Shown here piece after piece: positions 1 to 12,375 of a DNA stretch of 64,000 bases. The notes under the pieces were generated by a model. The model was not told the DNA's origin. It saw only the letters and a program-made list of their open reading frames with translations, and searched no databases. A program made the position numbers and the translations under genes. Origin of the DNA: Poronia punctata (taxonomy: Eukaryota > Ascomycota > Sordariomycetes > Xylariales > Xylariaceae); NCBI GenBank assembly GCA_022579005.1, contig MU401549.1:62001-126000 (forward strand), read 5' to 3'. Positions within the stretch are counted from its first letter, which is position 1; each line of letters opens with the position of its first letter.

Positions 1-1
1 A

Positions 2-913
2 ACGGCCTCTTTAAGCAAGCCCACCCGTATACGAACCCCAACTTCCAAAGCAAGAGAGGCAGGCCTCTTTGGTAGTGCCCAGCGGATACCTTCACGAGGA
101 ACACCGACCAAAGAAAGCTCCCTAGCAAAGTATAGGTCTCCTGTCGTAAAGGGAGATGGCACACCCACCAAATCTGCCTCGAAGCCACCACAAATTCCCG
201 CGAAAAGGAAAGCGGGTGGGCGTGACAGCACATTGCCCGCATGGATAAGGCCGACGGTCCAGTTATTATGTAAAGAATTAGACCAGGATAGCATCGGTCG
301 GACTGTTCTAGCTGGCATGCATACTATTGTTGCACCACACGGTAACCGAACAAAAGATGCGTGGGTTAATGATCACCTGACGGCTTTAGTAGCGGCTGTA
401 TACTGTATGGTCGCGGGTCAGCTATTCGTTGTAAGCCAGGGCAAGGAGTTGGACCAAGGACAGTATGTCAAAATCCGAAAGTCGGTCCTGAACGTCCTAG
501 AACACACGCAAGAGAAGGTCAATGTTCCCGGTATGGATGAGGATGAGCTATGGATCGGATGGACCGACGTGACTTCCAAAGACGTTGACTTGGCCATGGC
601 CGAGATCATGAAACGAGGCTGGCAAAAGGAGGAATGGCTTGCCGGCTTTGAGCAGACGATCAAGCGATCCAACCCCGACCCCGACCCCGACCCAGAGGAT
701 AGTGACCATGATATGCAAGACGGAGAAGACCAGCGAATAAGCGAGGATCTCCATGTTCAAAGGCCCGACACCATGTTCCAGAGCAAATGGGACATGACTG
801 AGCAGAAGAGACGGGAGTACAATAAGTGGAAAGACGGTATCCTCCGACAGATTGATGACATTGAGCGATGGCAAGCTACAGGCATGGAAGTCGAAGTCGA
901 CTCGGGTGTTTAA
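2..913 (+). CDS. ORC6: Origin recognition complex subunit 6 (5'-truncated by window edge)
   Basis: The frame is open from base 2 to the TAA at 911-913 (303 residues visible), so the real start lies left of the window. The visible protein begins with a basic Ser/Thr/Pro linker (about residues 1-77, with repeated PTK and SK motifs). A folded segment starting at LPAWIRPTVQLLCKEL and continuing through TVLAGMHTIVAPHG and LTALVAAVYCMVA resembles the second cyclin-like domain of fungal Orc6. An acidic DP-repeat spacer (PDPDPDPE) follows. The C-terminal helix contains TMFQSKWDM and EYNKWKDGILRQI; the EYxxWKxxIL pattern is the conserved Orc6 tail that contacts Orc3 in other eukaryotes. The protein would act in the nucleus as the smallest ORC subunit in replication licensing. 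No intron is seen in the visible part. The family call rests on recalled similarity, not on a search. Confidence 0.82.
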   Translation, partial: TASLSKPTRIRTPTSKAREAGLFGSAQRIPSRGTPTKESSLAKYRSPVVKGDGTPTKSASKPPQIPAKRKAGGRDSTLPAWIRPTVQLLCKELDQDSIGRTVLAGMHTIVAPHGNRTKDAWVNDHLTALVAAVYCMVAGQLFVVSQGKELDQGQYVKIRKSVLNVLEHTQEKVNVPGMDEDELWIGWTDVTSKDVDLAMAEIMKRGWQKEEWLAGFEQTIKRSNPDPDPDPEDSDHDMQDGEDQRISEDLHVQRPDTMFQSKWDMTEQKRREYNKWKDGILRQIDDIERWQATGMEVEVDSGV

Positions 914-1300
914 CGACCATCGTTCTGTTCGGGGAGGTTCCGCACCGAACTTTAACCTATTCTCCGATGTTTTTGAACTATGCGTTTCCATCTTGGACCA
1001 CCCTGGAGGGCTATAGGACGCAGACGCTTGCGCACAGGTGTAGGTCAGGCATAGTGTACAAGTCACGGTGTTGTGCTCGTTGTTATGAAGTTACGTTTCC
1101 TTTTTTTTTCCCAACTGGCCATATATACCCATATAATGCAATCAGCAACATGTAACGCCCACATATCCATCGACAGGCTTCGTGACCATAATTAGCACGA
1201 TGCTCTCACCCTAAACGGACATACCATTTGTGGTAATTCCAAGCAAAATGATGGCGTTAGCTGATGAGGGCTTCGAATATGTACTCAGGGGGATACATTT
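914..1300. other. Intergenic, 3' flank of ORC6
   Basis: No supportable gene. It presumably holds the ORC6 3'UTR (AT-rich from about 1085, with a T run at 1100-1108) and then the end of the decayed minus-strand sequence. Confidence 0.5.
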
Positions 1301-1694
1301 CTATGTTCCTCTGTCTGCGTCCGCAGTCGGCTTGCCTAACTTCTTAGCAAACCCAATCACCGGTTGGGTCTGCAACATCTCAAGTTCCTCGTCTCCAAGC
1401 TTGGGTGGCACTTTCTCGATGAAGCCAGGCTCTTGGGGCTTCATTATGTGATTGTCTAATTCCTCCAGCTCGGGCTCCTGTTGCATTGCGGTTTTCCATC
1501 TCACAAAGCATGGGTTGACTTTTGGTAATAAATCAGAGAGGCGATCCCAGACGATGAAACACGCCTCCACCTCCTCTACCCGTTCGCGTTATTCATCATC
1601 GAAATCATTCGGCTCCACGGGGGTTTATATCGGTGGCAAAGTTTCCTCATGACGTCGTAGCCCCTTGGTGGCTTTGTATAGATGGAGGTTGTGT
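1301..1694 (-). pseudogene. Decayed gene remnant with two RIP-type stops
   Basis: Read on the minus strand, one frame runs from about 1694 down to a stop at 1301-1303. It has coding-like composition (for example VEEVEACFIVWDRL, NPCFVRWKTAMQQEPELEEL, ELEMLQTQPVIGF). It is interrupted by two in-frame TAA codons, at 1625-1627 and 1589-1591, twelve codons apart. Both are one C-to-T change away from CAA, the change RIP makes at CpA. There is no ATG start in the readable part. The family was not recognised. The fragment lies about 330 bp from another degraded minus-strand fragment (2029-2560), so the two may be parts of one repeat or neighbouring dead genes. The alternative is a chance open frame, but composition and the paired CAA-to-TAA stops argue for former coding sequence. 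Confidence 0.5.
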
Positions 1695-2028
1695 TCTTTG
1701 TTTTATCAGCCTTCCAAAAGTCGTCTCCTGTGCGTTCTTCGTGTGTGTGTCTGTCTTTCTGTCTTTCTGTCGATCAAGATAAAGGTAAAACTGCTCAAGC
1801 CGAATAATACTGGGGCTCGACAAAAGACGCCCAAAGATGTCTTGGAAAATTAAGCTGAGAAGAGCATCACGCTGTAGGATTTTACTGCTGGGCTACCTAT
1901 TTCAATAGCTCGGGGTTGTAATAGCCAAGGGCAACTTGATGGATCCCGATGAGAAAGATAGGTAGTCGCGGCTTAGCACGGCGTGAACTTTTGGAGAGAC
2001 GGACGACGATGTGTTGGGCCACCATCAT

Positions 2029-2560
2029 TCATTCAGGCTCTTCACTGCTGCTGCTGCTGCTGCTGTTGCTATCGTCGTCATCCATATACTGAGGCCTGAG
2101 AGAAGGGCGTTCGATTTGGCGGTGGTTGCGCTTGTTGGGATGTGGTGAAAGTTAAAGTTCCCGGAGAAAAAGATAGTCGATGGGTTTATAGTTGCGGTCT
2201 CGCAGTGTACGGATAGATCTGTTTAAGGGCTTTACTAATAGGTCCCCGGCGTAGGCAACGACGTGTTCAGGTAGGTAGTCACAGTCGAAGTAAATATATG
2301 GTTGAGCCTTTTCCTTTTCATCCTTTAGAATTGGATATTGACCGGGTGATGCCTTTTCAGGTACGTTTATATTCAAGGTCGTTCTTACGGGCGATTTCGG
2401 CTCTTATAGATGACCGATGTGCCGTTGACCGAACCCCTTTATCCCTCTTGTTACATAAAGTATATAAGATTACTAGTTTGGCTGTCCTTTCGTGGAATGG
2501 AAATCTCGCCTACCCAAATAGCAACATGACGGCTCATTCTTCCTTGCCGCGACGAATTCA
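2029..2560 (-). pseudogene. Decayed gene remnant, acidic Ser-rich C terminus
   Basis: The minus strand carries broken coding-like sequence. From about 2560 a frame reads through an in-frame TAG (2510-2512, CAG-to-TAG type) into RFPFHERTAKLVILYTLC and IRAEIARKNDLEYKR, then ends at a TGA (2357-2359). A second, overlapping frame continues with YIYFDCDYLPEHVVAYAG and RNYKPIDYLFLREL, meets a TAA at 2152-2154 (CAA-to-TAA type), and carries on in frame to an Asp/Ser tail (MDDDDSNSSSSSSEEPE) and a TGA at 2029-2031. The CAG/CTG microsatellite at about 2046-2068 is therefore the coding poly-Ser tract. At least one frameshift and two nonsense changes make this a dead copy. I do not recognise the family; a mobile-element protein is possible but not shown. 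Confidence 0.5.
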
Positions 2561-2822
2561 GTCAATGTAAAATAATTGCCATTAATATCAAATCAACGGA
2601 ATTAATTAATGAGTTAGTTCTACAAGGTTTACCTAACCTTAGGCCCTTGTTTGACTCACATGTTTTAATTCCCAAACAAAACTAGCAGAGAAGTCGTTAC
2701 GACAAGAGATATATATAGATAAATGAGCCGAATGAAATTCCTAAAGTCATGTTGTAAAAAAAAACTAGGATATACATACTCCCTTTTCAAAAATTCAGAA
2801 GAAGAGAATTATCGTGTTCTAG

Positions 2823-2878
<56 letters not shown>

Positions 2879-4815
2879 TCCTAGCACAGCCTATACATAC
2901 ATACATACATACATACAACAAAACTTCCCAACCCAAATATAACTAACTGCCCGACAGACACTTGATGTTTACCAAAACCCCGGGTTCGTACCGGGAAAGT
3001 TATTCCCCTCTTCTTTGTCCGGTCCCGTTTTGAGATTGGCGTTTAGGATCTCTTCTGCTGGAGCTGGAGCTGGAGGATCACTCGTGGTTGGATTTCTGGT
3101 GGGTTCTTTGGATGTACTGATATTGTTGTTGTGTTGCTGCTGCGCCTGCTGCTTGGGTCTAGGATGTGTATTAGTTGGAATACTGGAAGATGAAAGGGGG
3201 AGGGGTTGGATGGGTGGGTTATTTACAGGTTCTGTGTTTTATCCATGGCTTTTCTTTTCCTGCGTTCAATTTCCAGGTAAACAATGCTAGCAATGAGTCT
3301 GTCTATTATGTAGGGTTGCAGTTGAAAACTTTGTATCAAACAAACTATTTATTTACATTTGACATGATATGGTATGATATGCTACACAATTCAATATATA
3401 ATTCTCACGTCGTTTTCTATCAGCACGTTTAAATAAATAGGTACCTACTGTGAATGTTGCGGAATAGTTGGAGATTCGAACGGTCATGTACGATGACGTT
3501 GATTCCTGGACGTGATATAATATATTGTCCACTAGGCTAGGTAGGGGGAGTGATCTTCAACTCGGTACAGCCACAATAAAGCCACACTTTACTTACGTGT
3601 ACTTACTTGTACCTTACTTGCCAACATCTCTCTCTCTTCACTCTACTCTACTCGTAGACAAAGTTGGACACCTAAAACTGAGGTGATTTCGCAGTTTTTC
3701 ATAATCGTCTATCAAAGCGCCTCCTGTTTATCTATAGGTAAGGTATCTAGTCCCCGCAAGAAAGTCTATGGTTAAGTCAGTAACTTCAATGCTGACATCG
3801 TTATAGGTAGCCCGTCTGTCTTTAAAAGTCCCAAGTTAGGTAGTACCTATAGATACTTTAGCTACTCGGAAAAAAGGTACTTCACTTCAGTGTTCACTAC
3901 CTTGAGAAAAAGAAAATGTCGGCATATGCTTGAGTCCTATGTTGTTTGAGTTGGCGACATTGAACACACGTCCGCCATGGTATAGCGAGATGGCCTAGAG
4001 CCTGAACGGCACCACTAACCTTGACTGGTATTATTGAGGAGTGGTATTGTCAATAGGTAGGTAGGTAGGTATATTCGGTGTCCTGGCAAACCACTCGTGG
4101 GTATTCCAAGCGGCGCCGTCGCCTCTTGTACGGACAGGTTTTGCTGAGACGGCTTTTTTTCTCTCTCTCTCTCCCTGTCTGTACCCCGCGAAGAGCCACT
4201 CGGGAATATCGTGTGGGATTTGACGTTCGCTGTGGCGGTAGAAGACACGGAAACAAAAATTGAAATTTCATATCAGTTCAAGTTTGCCTGCTCTCGACAA
4301 CGATATAGCCTCGAAGATTTATCGCCGGAACAATAAATAACCCAGGGGTATCTTGTCGAATTATTCGAGGCGCAATAATCCAGTTTAATCTAGTCATTTA
4401 CGCTACTAATACTCCTGCGCAACCCGCCTTTCCTTCATACCCCTTTTAAAAAAAAAAAAAAAAAAAAACCTCAGGACTGACGTGATATGCTCCAGCAAAA
4501 CTAGAATTTTGCGGGGGGTAAATAGCGTCCCTAGCGGAGAACATATAAAGTCTCGCCTCAAACTCTAAATTCACATTAGGTCTTTTTGCTATATATCATT
4601 ATGATGTTTGTTATTACACACTACCGTTTCAAGGTGGGGGAAGCGAGAGGGTTATTATGATTTCGCCTGCACAATACTTGTATATATATATATATATTAA
4701 CATTTAACCAATTGCCTATCTCTCGGTAGTCTGTTGAATGTGTTACTCGATGTACTGAACCCTCATACCTATCCCCCCCCCCCCAAAAGTCCAATACAAA
4801 AACAACCTCACCACC
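2561..4815. other. Intergenic, microsatellite-rich
   Basis: No gene supported. It contains a 50-base A run (2825-2874), CATA repeats just after it (about 2891-2917), a 21-base A run (about 4448-4468), scattered TAGGTA/TACCTA motifs (for example 4056-4072) and a TA microsatellite (about 4681-4698). The last few hundred bases are the presumed promoter of the gene at 4816. Confidence 0.5.
2825..2874. repeat. Poly(A) run, 50 bases, followed by CATA repeats
   Basis: Uninterrupted A run, closely followed by about six CATA units. Its length suggests either polymerase slippage or the oligo-A end of a retroposed (LINE/SINE-like) copy inserted with the A tail on the plus strand. No reverse-transcriptase frame is readable immediately upstream. 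Confidence 0.8.
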
Positions 4816-5498
4816 ATGTCCCCAAGTAAAAAGGGCCAAGCGGAAAGTTTCGAATACGGCGCGTCAGTAACGGGGGAAAATGTAGATTTCTCCCCAGACG
4901 CAGGTATTGAATCTGTAAGTTAAAGAATCCCCAATTCCCCCTTTCTTTTTTTTTTTTTCCACTTGCACTCCTTCTTCCATTTCTACTTCTACTACTACTA
5001 ATAATGATAACAAAAAAGGCCGGCGTCCGCGATAAAGCCCTAATGGATAAACTCCGCGAAGCTCTCAAACCAGGGGATGCGAAAAAGCAACAACGAGAAC
5101 AAGGACAAGGACAAGGACAAGACACGACGCACGACGGTCGTCACGGAGGGATAGAAAGTGTCATGAAGCCCGGGAATCGGGATTATGATGAACATTTGAA
5201 CGAAAGAAAGGGAAGGGGGAAAGGAGGAGTTCTTGATTCCTTGGGTTCACACCCAGATACCAACACGAATCCGAAAAATGAAGGGTCGAGTATCTTGGAT
5301 AAATTCCACCTTGGAAACCAGAGTCAGAACCAAGGTGGGGAGGAGGAACGACGACGAGGAGGGGTAATGAATTCGAAGAAGGGTCTGGGGACGGGCGGTT
5401 TGGAAAGTCATCGCGATTCAACGGATACTAAGCGTGCGGATGAGGGAAGGTTGCCTGGACATTTGTATCATTCTATTAGGGATGATGCTTTTAAATAA
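4816..5498 (+). CDS. Small hydrophilic protein of unknown function
   Basis: Two exons: 4816-4914 (ATG preceded by ACCACC) and 5019-5498, joined in phase 0 across a 104-nt intron with a GTAAGT donor, a TACTAATAA branch point and an AAAAAAG acceptor. The product is 192 residues. The N terminus is MSPSKKGQAESFEYGA; the second exon opens AGVRDKALMDKLREALKPGD. A GQGQGQ tract, many charged residues, Gly, Asn and Ser follow, and there are no hydrophobic segments or cysteines. It therefore looks soluble and largely disordered, similar in general character to stress- or conidiation-associated hydrophilic proteins of fungi; that comparison is composition only. A CT-rich region lies inside the intron. 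No domain was recognised. Confidence 0.6.
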
Positions 5499-7211
5499 AT
5501 AAAACGAGGAGATTGTTCGGATGGAGGGATGGAGGGATGGATGGAATGGCGTTTTAAGGAGTTTGTTTAATCGATGAGTTGGGGGAAGTCAAATAAAATA
5601 TATTGTGCACTTTTGATGATGGAGACTCGGGTCTATTACTCGGACTGTTGAGACTTGCTTGGATACTTTTGAGTGTGGAAACGGTTGCCTATCACTAGCA
5701 TTTGGCTCATGTGGTTTGGAGATATAAGTATGCTGCGAATAAGTACTTAGTTGTAGGGTCTTGAAACCTCGACTTTGTTAGGGTATAAACTACTGAGCGA
5801 CATCGACACGGTTTTTAATATATGCAAATATATTACACAGGCAACGACTGAAAAGCCGCGCGGCGAGGGTTTTTACCCTATTTATACCTACGGATATGAC
5901 CCCGGGGGCACTACCTCCAACTCGCAGACGGACTCTTCGACCAAAAGAGCTGTCGTAGTTGTTGTTAAAGAGCTATCATTCGCATGATGAAATACCTACA
6001 GGTCGTTTGTATCCATGGTTCAAGTGCAAAAAGGGGCAATGGCACTCCCATCCCCTGCCCTGGTACCCCGGTTCTTGCTTGGCTACCTGTGAACCAAAAG
6101 GTTGTAAACGATCAGTGAGACCGTCCAGTCAGACTTTTCTTCAGCATCGAAGCGAACATACTCCAGGAATGAGATAGGTTCCATGGAGAATACCATTATT
6201 GCTGTACGTGGATGGTTTGTATCGGTCACCTAACTGGAACAGTCCGCTAGATTACCGTACATAACAAGCAACCTCGTGCTGGAGTGCATACTTCTCCCCG
6301 CGGCCAGCATAGCGACCACATCCACTCGTAAACAACGTCGAGGTGGCATTTGTGCCACAGGAAAGATGAAAGAGCCGCCATGCTCCACCCGAGAACCCCT
6401 AATTTCGGGGCAGGGGATAGTCTCGCCCACCTACCGAGTACTACTATGTAAGTTGTGTACTCAAAAGAGTGCATCCTAAGCCTCAATATCTAGGTGGGGC
6501 TCAGATGACGGATGAAACTCTCAAGTAAAGGTTATATTATGGGGCATGTTGTTGTTGTTAGTGAGCTGGTAGTCTAGTGAAAAGAGAGTCTGGTACTTCC
6601 CGACGGGTGAGAAGTCTACGAGCTCATCGTTAGTTTAAACAATCCATATACTCTAGGACGTATATTTGCTCATGTCTCTTATGACTGCCCATCAAATACC
6701 CAAGAAGTTATGTATACAACTTGTAACCGAGCCTTGCGAGCCAAACGCCGTACTCGAAAAAACCACGACTGAAGCTATTCCCAGTTCGTTACTCCAGAAA
6801 AACATGTCGAGAATACAAATGGACTCGTCTCCTTTTAGTCCAAGGGTCTTGCAGATAAGGCTAAATAAACAGTACCTATATCGGATCTCCTTGCCGGGAC
6901 GTAGTATTATGATTCCACATACTAGTATACAGAAGAAGGATCCAGCTCGGAATATTTTCATCAACGGACAATTTATTCGACATGTTCTCCATCTGTCTAC
7001 TTACTATTTCACATAAATACCAAACTATGACTACCCCTCAGTTCCTATCATACATACACACCAACAAGCATGGATGAATGAATGTCTATGCTTATACATG
7101 CATATGATATGTACGTCTACAACATGCTCTCCTAATCTTTCCCTACAGGGCAAGACCGAGCTAGTCCCTTTTTACCCCCTTTGGATAAGTACTTACCTAC
7201 GGAGGCTTATG

Positions 7212-7290
7212 CAATCCTTAATCCTTAATCCTCACTACTCACTACTCACTACTCACTACTCACTACTCACTACTCACTACGCACTACTCA
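7212..7290. repeat. CTCACTA heptamer tandem repeat
   Basis: About ten near-identical copies of a 7-base unit (CTCACTA), with a single deviant base (a G) near the end. Noncoding minisatellite. Confidence 0.8.
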
Positions 7291-8171
7291 TCGGCGATAA
7301 AACATATGTCATAGGTATTCTTCGGAGAATGCAAAGACAAGCCTCAAGCTCACAAGCTAAAAGCTGACTTGTCAGCAAACGGGAACTAGAAAGACCGGCA
7401 GCTAGGTAGGGTACATGGGAAGATATGCAAGAAGTAGCTAACGTGGATGCATAAATGTTTGCATGAACGCTCGAGCATTACACAGACCATCACATTCCTG
7501 CTGACATACATGTATAAGTCAAGAGTCACCAGCAGAGGAGAGAGAGAAAGAAACCGCGTAACCTGACCTAACCTAATCTACCTTGACAATGTGTGTTCAA
7601 AAATAAAAATAAAAAATGAAAATAAAAGCCAAGATGGATATAGACAGACAGAGATCCTCCCGTGTCAACGGCACCGGTAAATTGAGCTGATTCTAATTTT
7701 CAATCCCTACATACATACATTGGGTGTACCCTACTTACTGAGTTAAGTACCTATCGTAGACTAGAAGGAAGTATTTGCACGTGGATTTTGACAAACAGCC
7801 AAATACCGCAAGTACATGCCGTGGTTAGGATGGAATGACACTAATATAAACCTCGAGAGAGGGGTGGGTAGTTTACCTATGTAAAATGGTATAAAAAGAA
7901 AAGAAAAAAAAAGGGAGAGAATTTAACCTACGGGATCCTTGCCGACAGACACATGGACATATTACATACATGCAAGGTAAGCACTTGACACGGCACTCCC
8001 TCACCTTTTCACCTTTACCTCAAACTTGGCAACGTTTATATTTCAAACCCCACAGGGGTCCTTCCTTCCTCAACGGCCGGCAATTATGGCCGCAAACGTC
8101 GACATTCCTAATCTGGATGGATGGATGGATGGAAGGGGGGAAGGATGTATTTTCCCTTTGCTGTTACGGGT

Positions 8172-8200
8172 TTAGGTTAGGTTAGGTTAGGTTAGGTTAG
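8172..8200. repeat. TTAGG pentamer tandem repeat (telomere-like)
   Basis: About six head-to-tail TTAGG units. Filamentous fungi normally carry TTAGGG at telomeres, so this is a related but shorter unit in the chromosome interior. It may be simple-repeat drift of the abundant TAGGTA motif and not a telomere relic. Confidence 0.7.
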
Positions 8201-8355
8201 GATGAGTAGGTAGTTTGATTCCTACGTGGGGAGACATTTACACATGATGATGAGAGTAAAAGTAAGAACTTAAACGCACGTACTTTTGTTTTATACCCTC
8301 GTCGCCAGCCAACCCGATTAGCGATACTGATCGGGTAAGCGTAAGTGTAGCTGAA

Positions 8356-8400
8356 AAAGAAGAAGAAGAAGAAGAAGAAGAAAAAGAAAAAGAAGAAGAG
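8356..8400. repeat. GAA trinucleotide tract
   Basis: Imperfect GAA/AAG repeat of roughly fifteen units, strongly purine-biased on the plus strand. Confidence 0.75.
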
Positions 8401-9788
8401 AAAGCCTCTCTCGTCGCTTTTCTTTAGCCTGCCTAGTAGGTAGTGAGTGTCAGTATTTACTATACCAGGAGTCATACTCATATATCTGTTTTTTTCTCCT
8501 GCTTATCGGTTGGCATCTCTACGAGTAGACGTAGAAAAAAGTATGCGCACCTATCACATGCAATCGCATCATCCCATCACATCCTCACCTTAAACCTTAA
8601 ACCTATTATCTGTCTCTTTAGTGGTAGACACACTTTCCTGCTACCTATCGCCATTTAAGTAGGTTAAATAATAACCTAGGATTCTGAAGAAGAAAAAAAC
8701 ATCACTTGCTCCTTTGCCTTTTATCGCAGGGATATATAAGTGGGAGCATGAGTAAAAACAAAACATTGTCTTGCTACCTACCATATTTATCTAACCCGTG
8801 GGATGAATGACCATACCTATGATGTGACTGTCTTACATACCTATCTTTGTCAGTCAGTATATTACTTACGGAATAGGTATCTACCTACCTCAATCTGATC
8901 AATCCCAAAGTCAGAGCCACATTAAAAAGAAACAGAAATCATACTCGTACAAATCTTATCTTGTCTTGTCTTTTGAGGTTTTAGATGTGATGAGACCAAA
9001 AACAGCACGCGATACCTAAGTACCTAGGTTACGAGTAATTTAATCAATCACATGCTAGACTATTACCTACTCATAGCCAAGAAAGCATGGCATTCCTAAT
9101 TTTGCGCTTGCAAAGCTGAGACCGATTTCGGGGGAGCTAGGTAGGTATCTACCTACATTCCTTTCCCCGGACTCAAACAAGTTAAAACAAACAAACAAAT
9201 AATCAATCAATCAATCAATCAATCACGTCATTGATGCCCTTGTCCAAAAAAAATATTTAGCGCAATCCGTCTACGTAAAAAACAACAATCCTCCCTCTCT
9301 CAGGCCCCCCCCCCCGGACACGGGATGCGAGCTAAGAAGAAGTTTTACTGTACTTGTAGCACAGTACCTACCAAATATACCTTAAAGTTATACATGTACA
9401 TTTGTTTTTTTTTATTTATCTAGGTGTTACTCGTAGTAGGTACTGTACTTGTATGTAAAACCAAAAATGAGGGGGAGGGGGGGAAAGGGTTTAGGTGGAC
9501 TTTAAAGGAGAGAATGAATATTCAGGTTTTGGGGTAGGTATTCGAACTGCGGTAGAGGCGGTTAGATCAAGGTAGGTACCTAGGTATTACTGTTGTTGTT
9601 GTTGTTGACTCACAACTCAATCTTTACAACTCATCAAAAAAAAAAAAAACCATCCCACGTGCTTTGCCTATTGGGCGTCAAGACTCCAAAACACCTCCTC
9701 ACCTCGACAGTTTTTAACTCCCTCCCCCCCCCCCCGCCCCCAAATCACATTTAGATTGTACATATGAAAATGTTTCATTTTACCCCGG

Positions 9789-9792
<4 letters not shown>

Positions 9793-9832
<40 letters not shown>
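9793..9832. repeat. GA dinucleotide tract
   Basis: About twenty GA units in an uninterrupted run, near a C run at 9724-9735. Confidence 0.85.
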
Positions 9833-9835
<3 letters not shown>

Positions 9836-11029
9836 TAGATCCACGGGCTTTTTCGGCGATAATGACCAAATCCGGGTATTGTAAGTACGAGTAAACAACA
9901 ACACCCCCAACCCGTCGTTTTTGTTACACGGAAGATTTAATCAGATTTTCGGCGTGTGCGATGGAAATCTTTTTTGCAAACCTTTTTCCTCTCTCTATCT
10001 AGGGCGCAATCCTGTTTTTATGTGTCTTGTCGTTCCTTCGTAGAATCCTACACGTACAATATATGCCCAGTCGGGAATGATATAAACTCAAATGATGGAA
10101 ATGAATCCCTTCAGCCACGAGGCTTTCGGTTCCGAGATCCCCGTCAGTTTTTGAACCGGATAAACTATAATTAACCTAGGGAGATTGGGGGTCAGATCTG
10201 GGGGCCGGGTGGTCATCTATCTACGAGTAGTAAGAGTGATAAAGTAAGCTGCTGTTGTAGGTAAGCTCGTGGCTTGGGGGTGTGTGGGGTAGGTACCTTA
10301 TCTTACGGGATAGGTGGACGGCAAGCGAAATGGAAAGGGTGAGAGGGAAATACCTATGACCAAGACGAAACGAGAGAAATGACTACGAGTATGAGACCGG
10401 AGCTGGAAAGGACCATCTTGGCTTGTTGTTACAGTTGATACAGCTTGTCCTTTCCCTTCATTCTACACGTACCGGTTTAGGATGGCAGCGCGTGGCGTGG
10501 CATGGCTTGGGGCCAGACAGGTAGTAGGTGGTAAAAGCTGTCCAAAACTGCAGGACAGCTCGTCCGGTGCGCTGGCCCGTTTAGATGAACATTCTTTATC
10601 AGACACACCTTACCAGTTGAAACGCCTCCGGGGTGTCCTCGACAGGTGTTGTACACACTCATAGGTGCTGGGCAGGCCCGTAGAATGAGGTGGGGAGGTT
10701 CCGGCCAAGTCACGGACTTCTAGAATATCTGAAGGAAATCGGATCGGTAGGTAATATCGGACAAGAGTTGTCGGGTCGGATCGGTAGTCTACGAGTAGGT
10801 ATGTATATGGAGCCGTTCTCTTAATTACCTACAGTACTTGTACATACCCTCATTTCTTGGTGCCCAAAGATGGGGAAGATGCGGTTGCAGCGATCGATAA
10901 GATCCCCAAGGCCGCACAACACACGGACTGGTGGTCGAGACCCCCTCGGCTGTCCTGGCGATCAATTAATAAATATCGCGGTCTGCGCGGTCTGCGAAAC
11001 TGACTTCCGACGTAACTCAACGCGATGCG

Positions 11030-11097
11030 ACGCAACGCAACGCAACGCAACGCAACGCAACGCAACGCAACGCAACGCAACGCAACGCAACGCAACG
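11030..11097. repeat. CGCAA pentamer tandem repeat
   Basis: About thirteen perfect CGCAA units. An unusual GC-containing pentamer, open in several frames, which explains spurious open frames over it on both strands. Confidence 0.85.
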
Positions 11098-12375
11098 CCA
11101 TACGTGCACAGCAGTAAATATCTAGATAGGAGTTACCGATTGATCTTGCAGTGGGATATTGGGTTAAGCGCTTGGTGCCCCGTATGTAGGGTCGATTCGG
11201 GTAGGTTCCCTGACAGCGCCTGGTAGGTATGGTGCCCCTGGCGATTGTTTTTCGTGATTCGTGATTCTCGATGGGAAACTGTCAAGTCGCTTTTCGCGAA
11301 TATGTTCTTTTGGAGACATCTTTTGAGAGAATAATTCATACACATACCTACTCTACAACCATAGTGAGCTCTCGGTCAGCGCCTTACCAATCTACACGGC
11401 CATCTTACTACACGCCGTCTTACTCAGCTTGGAGTTGGATATGAATTCTGAGCTTATTAATAATACATATCAACCATATTCAGCCAGCTTGTAGGCGACT
11501 GTAAACCATGCCTCTGTATCACAAACAACCATGGTGCGGAACCGGGCTTTGTTACGAGGAGGGAAAATAATGCTTTGTGACCGGTTTTACGGTGAAGAAG
11601 GTCGAAGGCACACCGATGACTTAATAGATGTCCCCAAAAAGGCATTCACATACATTGGTCCTTCCTTCGACGACCCATACATAGGTACATAGGAAGCAAC
11701 TGCTTGCCAACCTACCAACCTACCAACCAACCAACCAACCAACCAACCAAAGCAAAGCAACATATTACCTACATAGGTAGTTGTCGCAAGGATGCAGAAA
11801 GCTACGTGTATCAGTCCGAATTGAAACAAGTTTCCTTGTATCCGGATTCTCGGTTGACGAGACACTGGCCGGTGCCTTGCCTTGCTTTGCTTGCTGCTGT
11901 TTTACCTTGGAAAGCTTAGTATTGGACTGGTAGGCAATATGTAGGTTTGTCGGCAAGGTACGCAAATCTATACTCGTACTACTGCTACTTGCTGTATGCA
12001 AGTCTAATTTTTTTTTGGGTGATTGGAATGCGGTTGACGGGACCGTACCCGCCTAACTGCAAAGATGCATGCAAAGTGTAATAGACGTGCGTCTATGTAT
12101 GTATGTCCTGGCGGTGAGCTTGGCCACTGCTCCGGATTACACGCACTAGGTATCTAGTATCTACGCGACGCTGTTTTTGCGATCCTAATATGAGAGTAGG
12201 TGGACTCTTTTAAGGGCACAGACTGGAAGATAGGTGGGGTTGGAAGCAGACGAAACATTCTGAAAACAGTTTTTCGTGTGGGAAAGAAAAAAAGAAGTTG
12301 TGTCTGAGTTATCTTTCTTCGTTGTCGGTTGCCAACTACGTGTACCAAGCCAACAAAACAATGCTGCATGCGATA

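Larger units (their letters stand above)
5499..12375. other. Long gene-empty interval with many simple repeats
   Basis: I see no reading frame with protein-like composition. The stretch holds CACTACT repeats (about 7212-7290), TTAGG pentamers (8172-8200), a GAA tract (about 8356-8400), AATC repeats (about 9200-9224), GTT repeats (about 9590-9607), a GA tract (about 9793-9832), CGCAA pentamers (about 11030-11097), CCAA repeats (about 11706-11750), and many TACCTAGGTA-like palindromes. Regulatory or noncoding-RNA content cannot be judged from sequence alone. Confidence 0.5.

Noticed and set aside
7212..7290. Possible CRISPR-like or regularly spaced repeat
   Set aside because: Units are 7 bp and directly abutting with no spacers; it is a simple minisatellite, and the genome is eukaryotic.
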